A DNA stretch of 64,000 nt from Nipponacmea schrenckii. Taxonomy: Eukaryota > Mollusca > Gastropoda > Lottiidae. Positions within the stretch are counted from its first letter, which is position 1, and each line of letters opens with the position of its first letter. The position numbers and the translations under genes are program-made. The stretch is taken from the NCBI GenBank assembly GCA_030562195.1, contig CM060202.1, positions 28,816,317 through 28,880,316 on the forward strand, written 5' to 3'. Below, piece by piece: positions 41,214 through 64,000 of this stretch. The notes beneath the pieces were generated by a model. It was not told the origin of the DNA and ran no database searches. It was given only the letters and a program-made list of their open reading frames with translations.

Positions 41214-44103
41214 TTATTCAGATAACCATGATGCCATGAAAATCCAAATGAGGATCCCAAGGACTAAGCCAACTATATTCAGAGTTCTGGAAGTTTTGGC
41301 CTCCCTCCTGGCTTGGTCAAAATGTAAATTATCAGCTGATTCTCTCGACTACAATGGAAAATATGAAAATAGATATGAAACAGAATTGCACGTTCTGTCC
41401 CAACACCACATAGCGTTGTTAAGTGTGGGTGTTAAAAGCCAACTGCCTACCGTCCAACCGGAAATATTACAAAGGCGCTAAATTTAAGGATCGTAGACTT
41501 TTGCACTACGAAACGAAATTATACAGTTTGGCAAAATATTTATTGACGTTGTGGTTATTAAAAAAATAGTTCAGGTGTTCTCTTACGTTACATTGTGTGC
41601 CCCATTTAATTTCTAAAATAAATTATTTCTATTATGAGCATGAATTGAATTAGAAAATGCGAAGAAGATATCTCAGAGCAAAAAAATAAATATTTATTTT
41701 GTTTCTTTTCAGTTTTGAAATAATTTTGATTCCATAATATTGACGTTAACAAAAATTTCGCCAAATTGAATTTTTTCGTTTTGATATTTCCGGTTGGGCG
41801 GTTGGCCGGTAGGCAGCAGTTTGCTTTTAAAACTCACTCTTTGTAAATAATAATCTGTACTAGAAGTTAAATCGTAAAATTTATTCAAATTTACCCCATA
41901 CTACTTATATTACTTTCTATTTCTAAGCCTGTTTTTTCTATAGTCGCAGTTCAAATGAGGACACACAGACTCAATTTTCAGCAGTGAGCTCATAATAATG
42001 AACAGATTCAGTTACCCTACTAATAACATTACTACTTACGCTGCAAGAGAAGATAATAGCCGCAATACCAATCGGACAACAACAACATAGCATGGTAAAA
42101 ATAGACCATCCTAAATAATCGTTAGGTCTTGGGTTCACTATTACAGTAGATGCTTGAGGCTGGGTCATCTGAAATACAATACAATGGAAATTAAGGGTCT
42201 TCTGCTCTATCAGTTTCTGGACGTTTTACCGTTTTACAATTTCGCTGTGTTATGTTTTACTAAGACATAAGCGCCACTCCACGCTAATCTGCAGAAAATT
42301 GGCTGTAAATGAAGTTTAAGATAATATGCAGCAAATCAATCCGGTGAAATACAAGTTAGGGTTAGGATTAGGGTTGATTTGACCAGATAGACAAAATAAG
42401 TACTCACAACGACGTTCACATTGTTTGTGTTTGTAGGTGGTGGGTGGAACTCCATTGACCCTTGGGGGTATTGCCCCACGAGGAATTGTTGTCTGTGCTG
42501 CTGATTACCATCAGATGTAGGGGTGTAAGCAGGAGGGTCAGATGGTTGATCGTACCCAGCATTTACAGGATCAACTTTCCTCTTACTATCAGATTGATCA
42601 TAACTGTATGTTTGACCTGAAATAACAGTTAAAAGTGGCAGTAGATGTCTATTCAATTGGAATATAGATAGAAAGATATAGATAGATATAGATAGAAATA
42701 CATAGATAGAAAGCCATAGATAGAAAGATATAGATATAAAGATAAAGATAGAAAGATATAGATATAAAAGATATAGATAGAAAGATATAGATAGAGAGAT
42801 AAAGATAGAAAGATGTAGATAGATATAGATAAATAGATTGAAAGATATAGATAGATAGATCTAGATAGAAAAAGATAAACATAGAAAGATATAGATAGAA
42901 AGATACATATAGATATAGATAGATGTAGATAGATAGATTGAAAGATATAGATAGAAAGAAATAGATAGAAAGATGTAGAAAGATATAGATAGAAAGATAT
43001 AGAAAGATATAGATAGAAAGATATAGACAGAAAGATAGAGATATAAATAGAAAGATATAGATAGATATAGAGAGAAAAATATAGATAGAAAGATAGAGAT
43101 ATAGATAGAAAAATATAGATAGAAAAATATAGATAGAAAGATATAGATAGATATAGATAGAAAAATATAGATAGAAAGATAAAAATAGAAAGATAGAGAG
43201 ATATAGATAGAAAAATATAGATATAATGAATTAATGTCGTATGTGAGCCACTGTAGTAGGAAGCCTTTAAAGTATATTGTAGAGTAGAATATAATCATGT
43301 GACCCAAGCACTACTTTAAATTAAGTGTATAATTTTATATACAGTATCAGTATACTGTATATAAACTGACTTAGATTACAATGATAGATATTCAGCTAAT
43401 AATATACTGTTTTAGGGTATATTTATATATCGAACTCTTCAATCTCTGGGTTTAAAATACAGTCTATAAGAAATACAGTACAATATAAATGATAATATAT
43501 TGTATTAAACCTGACGAAGGAATAAAACACAATAATTTAGATCTATATAAACTTTGACATGCATGAATTATCAAGTTGTCAATTTATAGTCTCGTAGTAA
43601 TTTGTAATTTTGTACTCCTTAAATAATTCTACGTTATATTGTAATTGTTGATATTAACAATGTAGTTATTGGTACAAGGTACAATATAACATGTTATACA
43701 TTGTTCTGATTAATTGTATATTAATGTAACTAGCACAGTTCAAAAGTCTTGAAAATTATATTTGAAAAGCAGGACGTAAAACTCCATTTCATTTCTTGAA
43801 AAATATATTGAAATGGAACTGACAGCAACAATTCTACTTTACATGTTGTATATAAAATGTTCGAGATCAACTTGGAGCAATAAAATGACAAGATATATAG
43901 TGGCTAAAAATACGTTTTAACTAAGTCATTGTATATTAGTGTTTCATGAAGAAAGTTGGCTATAGTTTTGAGGCTGATATTCCAATTCTAAAGAATTACT
44001 CTGAATTACTTCTTGAACAAATAACTGAATTGGAACAGTAAACTTTCAGTCTCAGTTATATTTCCAAGATAATTAAAAACAAAATTAAAATACCTGATGC
44101 CAT
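41214..44103 (-). CDS. Dispanin/CD225 (IFITM-like) membrane protein, gene C
   Basis: Exons on the minus strand: 44094-44103, 42408-42616, 42040-42168, 41214-41348, all GT-AG and in frame, giving 160 aa. N-terminus MASGQTYSYDQSDSKRKVDP, then the PPAY motif and a single GQYPQG, fewer than in gene A. Exon 3 reads NPRPNDYLGWSIFTMLCCCC followed by PIGIAAIIFSCS, with four adjacent Cys. Exon 4 gives SADNLHFDQARREAKTSRTL, then NIVGLVLGILIWIFMASW with LSE and a stop inside a (TAA)n retroposon tail, the same end as gene A exon 4a. It appears intact and is an inverted duplicate of gene A. Intron 1 holds a GATA-rich microsatellite and lacks the MITE found in gene B. Function as for gene A, unproven. Confidence 0.87.
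42655..43230. repeat. GATA-rich microsatellite, AGATATAGATAGAAAGATAT type
   Basis: About 570 bp of ATAGATAGAAAG and related words. The open minus-strand frames (SIYLYLSIYIFLS) are translations of it. It starts about 40 bp upstream of exon 2 of gene C, in intron 1. Confidence 0.95.
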
Positions 44104-44230
44104 GATAAAAGTTCAATACTTTCTACAAACTTTACTCAATTCAAATATGGCGACTCTTTCCTGGAAGGAAGTTTTTTATTGTTTTTTATTTTATTTACAT
44201 GAACAATTAAAAGAGTAGATCACGTGACAT
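44104..44230 (-). promoter_or_regulatory. Shared dispanin promoter block with E-box, gene C
   Basis: On the minus strand TCACGTGATCTACTCT (CACGTG at 44221-44226), then GAGTCGCCATATTTGAATTG and GTAGAAAGTATTGAACTTTT before the ATG at 44103. Nearly identical to the gene A and gene B blocks. Confidence 0.6.
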
Positions 44231-44411
44231 GGGTTATGAATTGTCTTTTTTTATGGAAGCCGACTGTGGTCATATCTACTCTCGAAAAAGCCAATGAAAA
44301 ATTGCGAGGAAAATGGCGAGAAATCGATGTTTTGAAAAAGGGAGTAAATGAAGGTAAAAAAACGGGGCGATGGAAGCATGGAAAAGGGCAAGAAAGCGAG
44401 GAAATATTACA

Positions 44412-45130
44412 GTTACAATAAACACAAATGTACAATTACATAGTTACAATAAACACAAATATACAATTACATAGTTACAATAAACACAGATATATAAAGA
44501 CATAGTTACAATTAACACAAATATACAATTACATAGTTACAATAAACACATATATACAATTACATAGTTACAATAAACACAAATATACAATTACATAGTT
44601 ACAATAAACACAAATATACAATAACATAGTTACAATAAACACAAATATACAATTACATAGTAAAAATAAACATAAATATACAATTACATAGATAAAATAA
44701 ACACAAATATACAATTACATAGTTACAATAAACATATATACAATTATATAGTTACAATAAACACAAATATACAATTACATAGTTAAAATAAAGACAGATA
44801 TACAATTACATAATAACAATAACACAAATATACAATTACATAGTTAAAATAAACACAAATATACAATTACATAGTTACAATAAACACAAATATACAATTA
44901 CATAGTTAAAATAAACACACATATACAATTACATAGTTACATACCCACGCAAATATACAATTACATAGTTACATACACACATATATACAATTACATAGTT
45001 ACAATAAACCCAAATATACAATTACATAGTTACAATAAACACAAATATACAATTGCACAGTTACAATAAACACAAATATACAATTACATAGTTAAAATAA
45101 AAACAAATATACAATTACATAGTTACAAAT
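44412..45130. repeat. 31-bp minisatellite
   Basis: Unit ACATAGTTACAATAAACACA, AATATACAATT (31 bp), about 23 copies, beginning about 190 bp upstream of the E-box of gene C. Confidence 0.94.
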
Positions 45131-45222
45131 GGACACTACATGATTTAAACAAAGTCTGGATAATGGATGAAGCGAGCGAGCTTGTTTTCGATTTGATGAG
45201 CTTGGTTAATTTCTTGTTTTAA

Positions 45223-45691
45223 AGGGGCCCAGGCTTGATTTTTGGGAGTCGTTTTGGGCCTTTGTTACATTTAAACAGTCCTCAGAAATACTCAAGCTCT
45301 ATGAAAATCGCAAAATACCTTGAAATATACCTAAAAAATTTGACTTTTTATTTTTTTTCGTGCTGTACGCGGATGGTCTTCAGTCAGTCTGAAAATTGTT
45401 TGTCCTGTTCACAAAATCTACAATTGTTATTACATGTACTTTCTTTTTGTTTTATCAGTGTGGGCCTGCGCAGTAGTCTATTTATAACTCTTTGATTTTC
45501 CAATATGGCAGGAAGTTCTTAATATCTTAAGACATTGATTTTCAAACACGGATAATTATGTATACCCATGGATTTGAAGGCTCAAATTTCAAAGGTAAGC
45601 TCTGTAGACTATTTCGGATTAGCTAAACAAAAGATTTCATGTGTTTGAGGCTGTCGGATGATTGTCCTAAACAAATCAAGACTGTGCCCCT
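45223..45691 (-). mobile_element. TTAA MITE, family M1 copy 2
   Basis: 469 bp, inverted relative to 6661-7132. Ends AGGGGCCCAGGCTTGATTTT and AATCAAGACTGTGCCCCT; TTAA at 45219-45222 and 45692-45695. It matches copy 1 over its full length with many point changes, so the family is not very young. Confidence 0.9.
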
Positions 45692-45844
45692 TTAAATCAC
45701 AGACCGATTCGCAGAATGTATTTCAATATATTTAATTTTTAATTTGTTTTTTTTTTTTACTTTTCCTTAGGGTACATTTGGTGATTAATTCACAATCAAA
45801 AACTATATTTTACAAGGATAACAACTTAGATTCGACGTGACAGG

Positions 45845-46041
45845 GATATTTTCTACCAGCTGCTCCTTGGCCAAACCTTTCGGCATTGATCTTTCCTGGA
45901 TTATTCATACCCATTTACAGCTGGGTGGACTGGATTTTTGAGTGAAGATGACTTATTCAATGTCATCGAAATATTACACACCGATCGTCCAAGCAAATCA
46001 ATCTATAGAACCAACGTTCTAACCGCTATGCTATAGAAATT
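45845..46041 (-). mobile_element. tRNA-derived SINE, family S2, near full length
   Basis: On the minus strand the head TATAGCATAGCGGTTAGAAC, GTTGGTTCTATAGA is A-box/D-arm-like, then GATGACATTGAATAAGTCAT, CCAGTCCACCCAGCTGTAAA, GGAAAGATCAATGCCGAAAG, GGTTTGGCCAAGGAGCAGCT and CCTTGTAAAATATAG. The head matches the unit of the minisatellite at 1-3045 at most positions. Confidence 0.75.
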
Positions 46042-47349
46042 CACAAAAGGTACGACGTGTGTATGTTGACCCATATGTGTGGCAAAATACCAATACAATG
46101 TATTAACAATTATAATCCTAGGAGTCAATTATCTTTACACCCTTTAGACTGGCATATGTTTACGTATGTGATACTTAGGTTCTAATGGCATTAGTATTAT
46201 TGCCAGGGTTTTAATATTTATCATCTCTCAGGCGTCTTGGTGTTATCCTTTGAACCTAAACGGTGGTAGAAATCGATCTCAAAAGAACATCACATGCATA
46301 AAAATGCATTCTCGTATTGTCTAGGGTCAAATCAAAATTACTAATTGATTAATTTGTGTTTTTAATTAATATTTTACGTATTCAAACTATGTGGGCTTAA
46401 AAAAGTTCGGGTAATTCAAAAAACTTATTCCACTTCGCAACGCTATTTTTTAAAACTCCATGTTTGTTCACATGAGCATGCTATAGGAAGTAGATTTAAA
46501 TGACATTTTAAGACCTTACAACGTTTCTTCATCTGACGGAAGGAGGAAAATTCCCTTCGTAATTACTTTGATTACAACTAAATTAGGCAAACAGGTATTT
46601 TTTCCGATCATAAGAATAGCTCTTTATACTTTCGATAGATATAAGTATTAGCCGTTGAATTATGGAATATATATATGAATAAATATAAAAAAAGGAAACC
46701 CACGTTTAACGACATTTTACTATGAACGGATGTATGTATTAAATATGCAGCAATCAGAACTCCAACATACAGCAAGAACAAAGACGTTAACAGAATTTCC
46801 AGTGAACCAGAGCAGCAAAGCAAACTTCGGAACGACTTCAGTCTGAAAAAAAAAACACCTAACATTGTGAAATGAACCGTTCTGTTTGGTTGGAAACAGA
46901 TAATCGCACAAAGCGTGAATGTTTATTATCTTAGACTCGTTTACTTCAGAATGTCAAGCACAACATTGTCATTTACAGATAGTGTATAAACAGACGCTAT
47001 ATATATGTACAGTTTTTAAATCTTGAAACAAGGAAATCGTAAACTAGTGCTGGAGCTGATATTATAGTTTTAAAAACAGTGGTTAAAATACCAGAAACAT
47101 TTTGGTCTGAGTAAAAAACAGATTAAAATTAACTATTTGTGACAATAAAGTGATTTATATCGATTAATCGTACAAATTTTGCAAGACATATTCTAAACTT
47201 ATTCAAACGACTAATAGAACTATAAAGACGGACATTAAAAAATGGTAAATGATTTGGAAATCATATTTAAACATAAGGAATAGACAGTAACTGTTATTGA
47301 GCAGAAAAACGAACTGTTAACTGCTGATTTTGAGATCGATTCAAGGATC
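46042..47349. other. Intergenic; partial duplicate of gene A intron sequence
   Basis: 46320-46720 parallels 21940-22570 in gene A intron 1 (TACTAATTGATTAATT, CTCCATGTTTGTTCAC, GATATAAGTATT, then a TATATATATG run), so part of the dispanin segment, or a shared repeat, lies here without exons. No gene seen before 47350. Confidence 0.5.
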
Positions 47350-47877
47350 ATGTACTTCAACAACGCTACTCTATTTCGTTTTATTTTTGTGATTATTGTG
47401 ATAATGAATACAATTAACAGCAGAATAATCACAATGCCTCAAAATGGAGACGGGTCTTATACAGAATTCTATAATGTACAGTATCAGCACAGTAAATTGA
47501 TCTGGGTTAAAGGTACGGGAGATGGAATTTTCGGACTATTTAATGAAACTCACCCTCATAATTTTGTGTATGCAATAATTATAGGGGGTGGAAAAAACCA
47601 TTGGACTGCGATAATCAATAGTACCCGGCACTTTAAAACATATTCTTATCAAGCTGACCTTTTGCTAGAACCACAACGGTTTAAACCCTTTTGGTTGAAA
47701 TGGAGCGAGTCGTCATTAGACGTTGTGTTCGGAGTGGGAAATCAGATCGGTAGTGGAAAGTCAATCCAATTCCAAAGAGATCGGATGTTCACATTGAAAT
47801 ATCTGGCTTTTCCCGACAGATCAGTTCCTGTATCCTATATACTGGAGCTTCAATGTAGCAAGGAGAACATACCTTAA
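47350..47877 (+). CDS. Secreted Methyltransf_FA (farnesoic acid O-methyltransferase-like) domain protein
   Basis: Single-exon frame of 175 codons plus TAA. MYFNNATLFRFIFVIIVIMN, then TINS, is a signal peptide or anchor. Residues about 45-170 fit the Methyltransf_FA fold: a WVKGTGDGIFGLF strand, then VYAIIIGGGKNHWTAIINST, and RFKPFWLKWSESSLDVVFGV with GNQIGSGKSIQF, the FW-x-W / GxG pattern of the family, ending VPVSYILELQCS. Despite the name, animal members are mostly secreted or multidomain recognition-type proteins, with no proven methyltransferase activity in most. One Cys only near the end. Candidate polyadenylation signal AATAAA at 47900-47905, very close to the stop. A retrocopy or a genuinely intronless gene are both possible. 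Confidence 0.75.
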   Translation: MYFNNATLFRFIFVIIVIMNTINSRIITMPQNGDGSYTEFYNVQYQHSKLIWVKGTGDGIFGLFNETHPHNFVYAIIIGGGKNHWTAIINSTRHFKTYSYQADLLLEPQRFKPFWLKWSESSLDVVFGVGNQIGSGKSIQFQRDRMFTLKYLAFPDRSVPVSYILELQCSKENIP

Positions 47878-47899
47878 ATTATAACCAATTAAAACTTGT

Positions 47900-47905
47900 A
47901 ATAAA
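47900..47905 (+). terminator. Polyadenylation signal of the Methyltransf_FA gene
   Basis: AATAAA 23 bases after the stop codon, the only one in the near 3' flank. Confidence 0.5.
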
Positions 47906-48059
47906 ACTTGTGCAGGAGGATTTGAAAAACATAGAGACCCACGAACGCTATGTCAGCACGTGTTTTTTGCTGCACCTCTTCTGTCATGTCTGCTTAATGC
48001 CGCCCCCTTTTGCTTTATATTTTCACTCCATCATCTGGTGACTAGAAGTGTAAATGTAT

Positions 48060-48545
48060 TGAACGTTATGTACCTTTTTATTAAAGCTTTGTCTTATGTA
48101 CATTTTTTATTAAAGAAGTGTGTTATGTACCTTGTTACTAAAGAAGTGTGTTATGTACCCTGTTATTAAAGAAGTGTGTTATTTACCTTGTTATTAAAGA
48201 AGTGTGTTATGTACCTTGTTACTAAAGAAGTGTGTTATGTACCCTGTTATTAAAGAAATGTATTATGTACCTTGTTAATAAAGAAGTGTATTATGTACCT
48301 TTTTATTAAAGATTTGTCTTATGTACATTTTTATTAAAGAAGTGTATTATGTACCTTGTTATAAAAGAAGTGTTTTATGTACCTTGTTATTAAAGAAGTG
48401 TGTTATGTACCTTGTTATTAAAGAAGTGTGTTATGTACCTTGTTATTAAAGAAGTGTATTATATACCTTGTTATTAAAGAAGTGTGTTATGCACCTTGTT
48501 ATTGAAGAAGTGTGTTATGTACCTTGTTATTGAAGAAGTGTGTTT
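48060..48545. repeat. 28-bp minisatellite
   Basis: Unit TTATGTACCTTGTTATTAAA, GAAGTGTG (28 bp), about 17 copies, starting about 180 bp after the Methyltransf_FA gene. Confidence 0.94.
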
Positions 48546-48829
48546 CTTTAGTCTAAACTTCTAAATGTCGTCCGACTCTTAACAACACTGCGTTCAAGCC
48601 CAGTACTCGAATTGAAAGCATAGTTACTATGTACAATCCTTGTATAAAAATGGCTTAAAAATTAATTATGCAACGGTGGCTGTTTTGAATAAAATTATCA
48701 TTTCTGATTAATGGTGGATTGCTTCCGACTTAAGTATGTTTCAAATAAAGCTTTAAGTTTTATGTTTTCTTTTAGATTTTATTAAAGTTTCCAGACATCA
48801 GAGTTCAGGTTCAAAATGGTCGTAAACTA
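48546..48829. other. Intergenic, nothing seen
   Basis: No conserved frame or repeat. Confidence 0.5.
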
Positions 48830-49170
48830 TGTTCGTGTGTTATTTCTAAGAACCATGCATAGTTTCGTTCGTGTTATTTCCATGTAAGAACCATACGTAG
48901 TTTCTTGTGTGTTATTTCCATGTTAGAACCATACATAGTTTTGTATGTGTTATTTCTATGTAAGAACCATACATAGTTTCTTGTGTGTTATTTCTATGTT
49001 AGAACCATACGTAGTTTCTTGTGTGTTATTTCCATGTTAGAACCATACATAGTTTCGTATGTGTTATTTCTATGTTAAATCTATACGTAGTTCGTGTGTA
49101 CTATTTCTATATAAGAACCATACATAGTTTTATACGTGTTATTTCTATGTAAGAACCAAACCTAGTGTCA
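48830..49170. repeat. 38-bp minisatellite, array 2 (inverted relative to array 1)
   Basis: Unit GTGTGTTATTTCTATGTAAG, AACCATACATAGTTTCTT, about eight copies. Its reverse complement is the unit at 30764-31378. Confidence 0.9.
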
Positions 49171-49289
49171 TGTGCATAAGTTTATCCCCCGTACCTTTAT
49201 TTCAGAAATTGGAATATATGGTCGGCTTAGCTAATCAGTAGTTTACACTTTACCGTCAACGTTTTAGCTTACTTATCCATATCGGCCCT

Positions 49290-49430
49290 ATAATGACAGT
49301 CGACCCAGCTGTAAATTTGTACGGGATCCGGGAGAGATCAATGCTAAGATCAGGTTGGGCCAAGGATCAGCTGGTAGAAAGGATCCCTGTCACGGGGGTC
49401 TTGTCAAAGTTAGACATAATGATTGTAAAA
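49290..49430 (+). mobile_element. SINE family S2, 3' body
   Basis: GACCCAGCTGTAAATTTGTA, GGGAGAGATCAATGCTAAGA, GGCCAAGGATCAGCTGGTAG, AAAGGATCCCTGTCACGGGG and GATTGTAAAATATCG match the 14520 and 45845 copies. Confidence 0.75.
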
Positions 49431-49509
49431 TATCGAGGTTTCTTGTTTTATGTATTCAAGATAATATAAGAATAATTGAACCAAACAACTAACTATTGAA
49501 AGAAAAGGT

Positions 49510-49515
49510 TTTATT
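49510..49515 (-). terminator. Candidate distal polyadenylation signal of the AMPA-type receptor gene
   Basis: AATAAA on the minus strand about 900 bases after the stop codon. A second AATAAA at 50110-50115 is about 300 bases after it. Alternative 3' ends are possible. Confidence 0.4.
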
Positions 49516-50410
49516 TGAACTCATTGTATCAGAGAACAAAAATAGGAGAATGTGTGTTTTTCTACAATATATCACGTGCATAAAACATGGTATTACAATT
49601 TACTAAAAGGCGTAAAGATTAAAATGATATGAGTATTATATACAGTATGTTTCATTGAAGAGAGAATCATGTCAAACATACAACAGATTGTGCTCCAGTA
49701 CAAAAAAAAGGTTTTCTGTGACAGAATGCTTCAGAACTCGGACACCACAAGTCATGTTTTCACAAGATATTCCTTTTGAGTTTTAACATCCGATGTATTT
49801 TGGTATTTGTTCTCGTATTAATAAACAATAAGTGATGAAATATTTACAAACAATAGAAAAAATTGAAAGCACCAATAATATCAAAGTGTGAAGTAGTAAC
49901 GAAATTGATTTCTCATTAAACTCTATAACGATAATAAAGATATGAACCTTCGTTCCTCTGTGTCTAGCATAGTTCAGATTGTATAGAGAGAGGTTTGTTT
50001 GGCAATGGACATTCTTTCTTAAATTTCGAGAATAAATAGACAAAGTTCTTGTGACCCGAACTACAAAACGAAACCAAAAATCCAGAATATCAATTGGTCA
50101 ATACAGTCGTTTATTTACTCTTTCACATCAAACATTTGACAATAAAATCGAAATTCCAAATCTTATACAAGTAGAATGTCACTTCATCTATTTGTGGATT
50201 TCTATTTTAAGTTTTCTGTCCAAATCTGACAACACTATGCAGTGTCCAATGCTGTGTGTTTCAGAGTCCAGGTCTAGCTTAACCGCTCGTAACATCTTAC
50301 ACATTCCAATACGTGACTATCAGTATCAGCTTCGTTGGTATAAAATTTAGCGAGAAACAACCACGTGGGTGAGATATTGTACAAATATATACACGAATAT
50401 ACATCGTCCG

Positions 50411-62394
<11,984 letters not shown>

Positions 62395-62539
62395 CTGAAA
62401 TGAGATCAAAATCAAATGGAATTGAACATGTTATATGCTTCTTATTGAACAAAATTTCATAGAAGTATTATAAGGTTTTATGGGTGGGATACTTCGGACC
62501 ACAATTCCTTTTTCTCAAAATACTAACTAGACTCCTTTC

Positions 62540-62690
62540 CCATGTCTGCCCATGCGATCTGTATCACTGACAGGGGGTAACCGTGTCGAAAAATCCGAAA
62601 GTTCATCTCGACCCCTGCCAGAATTGTAATCTGGACCTTCAGGTTAGCGAGTAAGCGTCTAATTCACTGAGCCTCCTTAAAGGAGACGAG
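62540..62690 (-). mobile_element. SINE family S1, head and body fragment
   Basis: CACTGACAGGGGGTAACCGT, AAAAATCCGAAAGTTCATCT, then a degenerate tRNA-like head whose minus strand reads AGGCTCAGTGAATTAGACGC (A-box) and AGATTACAATTCTGG (decayed B-box). Confidence 0.6.
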
Positions 62691-63174
62691 TTTGCTTAAT
62701 GGTAGGGATATGATATCGAGTTCTACAGCATTTAATCTAAATGTAAACCGACGTAGATTTAATTAATTGAAATGCTATTGTATAGATTTATTGAAGTCTT
62801 CATTCATATTGAGTCTGGTAAGTTTGTATATTCGGTTTAATCCACAGAATACAGTACCACGACGATAGTTCAAAATGAACACCCAATTAATTACCCTTGT
62901 CAGTTATGCACGTAGAGCGCATGTCTCAAAACTATTGGAGTTCCCTTTGTATACACATGGAAAATATGTCGATTGAAGGGCAACTTATAAGTAATTGTGT
63001 GTGACGCTGCAGTAACGGAGCATCTCTTCATAAACGCATACGTTTCGTTGTTTCAATATTATAAACAGTTACTTCGTTCTATTAAACTATTATTAAAAGT
63101 GTTTAAGAAAATTATCACAAGAAAACACATTAAGTTAATAAAGTCTTTACAAGGCATTTAGCAATTGTGAATAC
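62691..63174. other. Intergenic or receptor intron, nothing recognised
   Basis: The exons for the start of the receptor are expected upstream on the minus strand, but none is identifiable here. Confidence 0.4.
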
Positions 63175-63417
63175 GATATATAGGAACAGCTTAATGGAAG
63201 AACAATCACTGGTAAAAGTTTATGCAACGTTTCGGCGTGTTTCCCCCGCAGTCCTCAGGCACAGAATGATAAGACATGATAGGCAACTAGCAATGTTATA
63301 TATATAGGTGCATATCATGTCTTATCATTCTTTGTCAGAGGACGGCGGGGGATACACGCCGAAACGTTGCATAAACTAATCAGTGATTGTTGTTCCATAA
63401 AGCTGTGCCTATATATC
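63175..63417. repeat. Large imperfect palindrome, two inverted retroelement-like ends
   Basis: Arms of about 104 bp (63175-63279 and 63314-63417) around a spacer of about 34 bp. Each arm, read outward, has AGGAC, a GC-rich stem-loop, then GCCGAAACGTTGCATAAAC. The GGAC...CCGAAACGTTG motif is common at ends of Penelope-like elements, where hammerhead-type ribozymes occur. On the minus strand arm one has CTGAGGA followed by GAAAC, the two hammerhead core boxes, but stem II pairs poorly. Confidence 0.7.
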
Positions 63418-64000
63418 AAGTTATTAGTGGACGCAAAACTCCAATATATCTAAACCTCATACAGAAATATGTCAGGAAAAGTGTCTACAATATCAATTTC
63501 ATACCAGATAGCGTTTAGTAAAATAGATAAGGATATTTTCTGTCCTAACTATATATTTACGACCAATTTTCTCCCAGACGGTACGGAGAAAAATTTATTT
63601 TGATAAGTAGTTTTTATAATCTATTATATAATAAATTCATATTCCGACTGGCTTCGGGCTATATTTACCCCAATAGGCTGTGGTTTACAATATCTTTGTT
63701 GGTGTATTAAGCTCCTTAGAACTGTAATTTTTTTACACAACAGATTTATCACAATTGACAAAATCATGTAAGCTGGTTAACAATGACATTGATTTACTCT
63801 TTACTTACTGATATTTAACTTTTATCCTTTACACCCTTTAAGTTGGTTTCCAATGACCATCTAAGTGAGATTACCATTACCAAAATTTATTGTTTAGTTT
63901 AGGTTACCAAGACACCGTGATTGGTTTTGTAAAAATATTCTTAATGGTTCAGCTAGAACTTGATAATATATACCACATAATGGTACCACAATACAGTCAA
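63418..64000. other. AT-rich, nothing recognised
   Basis: No conserved frame, repeat or splice-supported exon. GACGCAAAACTCCAATAT near 63429 may be a decayed S1 tail. Confidence 0.4.

Noticed and set aside
42649..43307. Hydrophobic YLSIYIFLS frames as a membrane protein
   Set aside because: Translation of a GATA-type microsatellite.

Overview
The window is eukaryotic nuclear DNA: small exons with GT-AG introns, AT-rich intergenic DNA, and minisatellites, tRNA-derived SINEs and MITEs making up a large share of it. An AMPA-type glutamate receptor, a dispanin/CD225 gene cluster and a Penelope-like retroelement point to an animal. The repeat style and protein flavour suggest a lophotrochozoan, most likely a mollusc and perhaps a gastropod such as a limpet. 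The species assignment is inference.

Layout. 1-19 kb holds no convincing complete gene. It carries long minisatellites (29-31, 22, 27-29, 34, 60, 58, 21 and 51 bp units), a truncated Penelope-like element lodged inside the first array, and several MITEs and SINEs. 19.8-25.2 kb (+) holds dispanin gene A, intact, with two tandem alternative last exons. 25.8-28.05 kb is a near-identical 1.1-kb tandem duplication. 28.8 kb has an orphan first exon. 31.6-34.4 kb (+) holds dispanin gene B, broken. 36.6-39.6 kb (-) holds a three-exon gene for a small secreted Cys-containing peptide. 41.2-44.1 kb (-) holds dispanin gene C, intact and inverted. 47.35-47.88 kb (+) is a single-exon secreted protein with a farnesoic-acid O-methyltransferase-like (Methyltransf_FA) domain. 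50.4-62.4 kb (-) carries 16 exons of an AMPA-type receptor from the amino-terminal domain to the stop codon; the exons for the protein start lie beyond the window.

How the parts relate. The three dispanin genes share a promoter block with a TCACGTGA E-box, the exon layout (ATGGCATCAG / Pro-rich PPAY exon / NPRPNDYLGW exon / last exon) and intron sequence, so they arose by local segmental duplication followed by inversion and decay. A MITE in intron 1 of B is missing at the matching site in A and C, which dates that insertion after the duplication.

The strongest pattern that ordinary annotation does not explain is that several minisatellites look like tandem amplification of pieces of dispersed elements also present here. 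These pieces are a SINE tRNA-like head (1-3045), a SINE tail (13.78-14.11 kb and 19.38-19.58 kb), a SINE interior (21.27-21.41 kb) and a MITE end (38.59-39.53 kb). Several MITEs have TTAA target duplications and share a 5'-AG/AA-like tip, indicating a piggyBac-type mobiliser that is not itself in the window.
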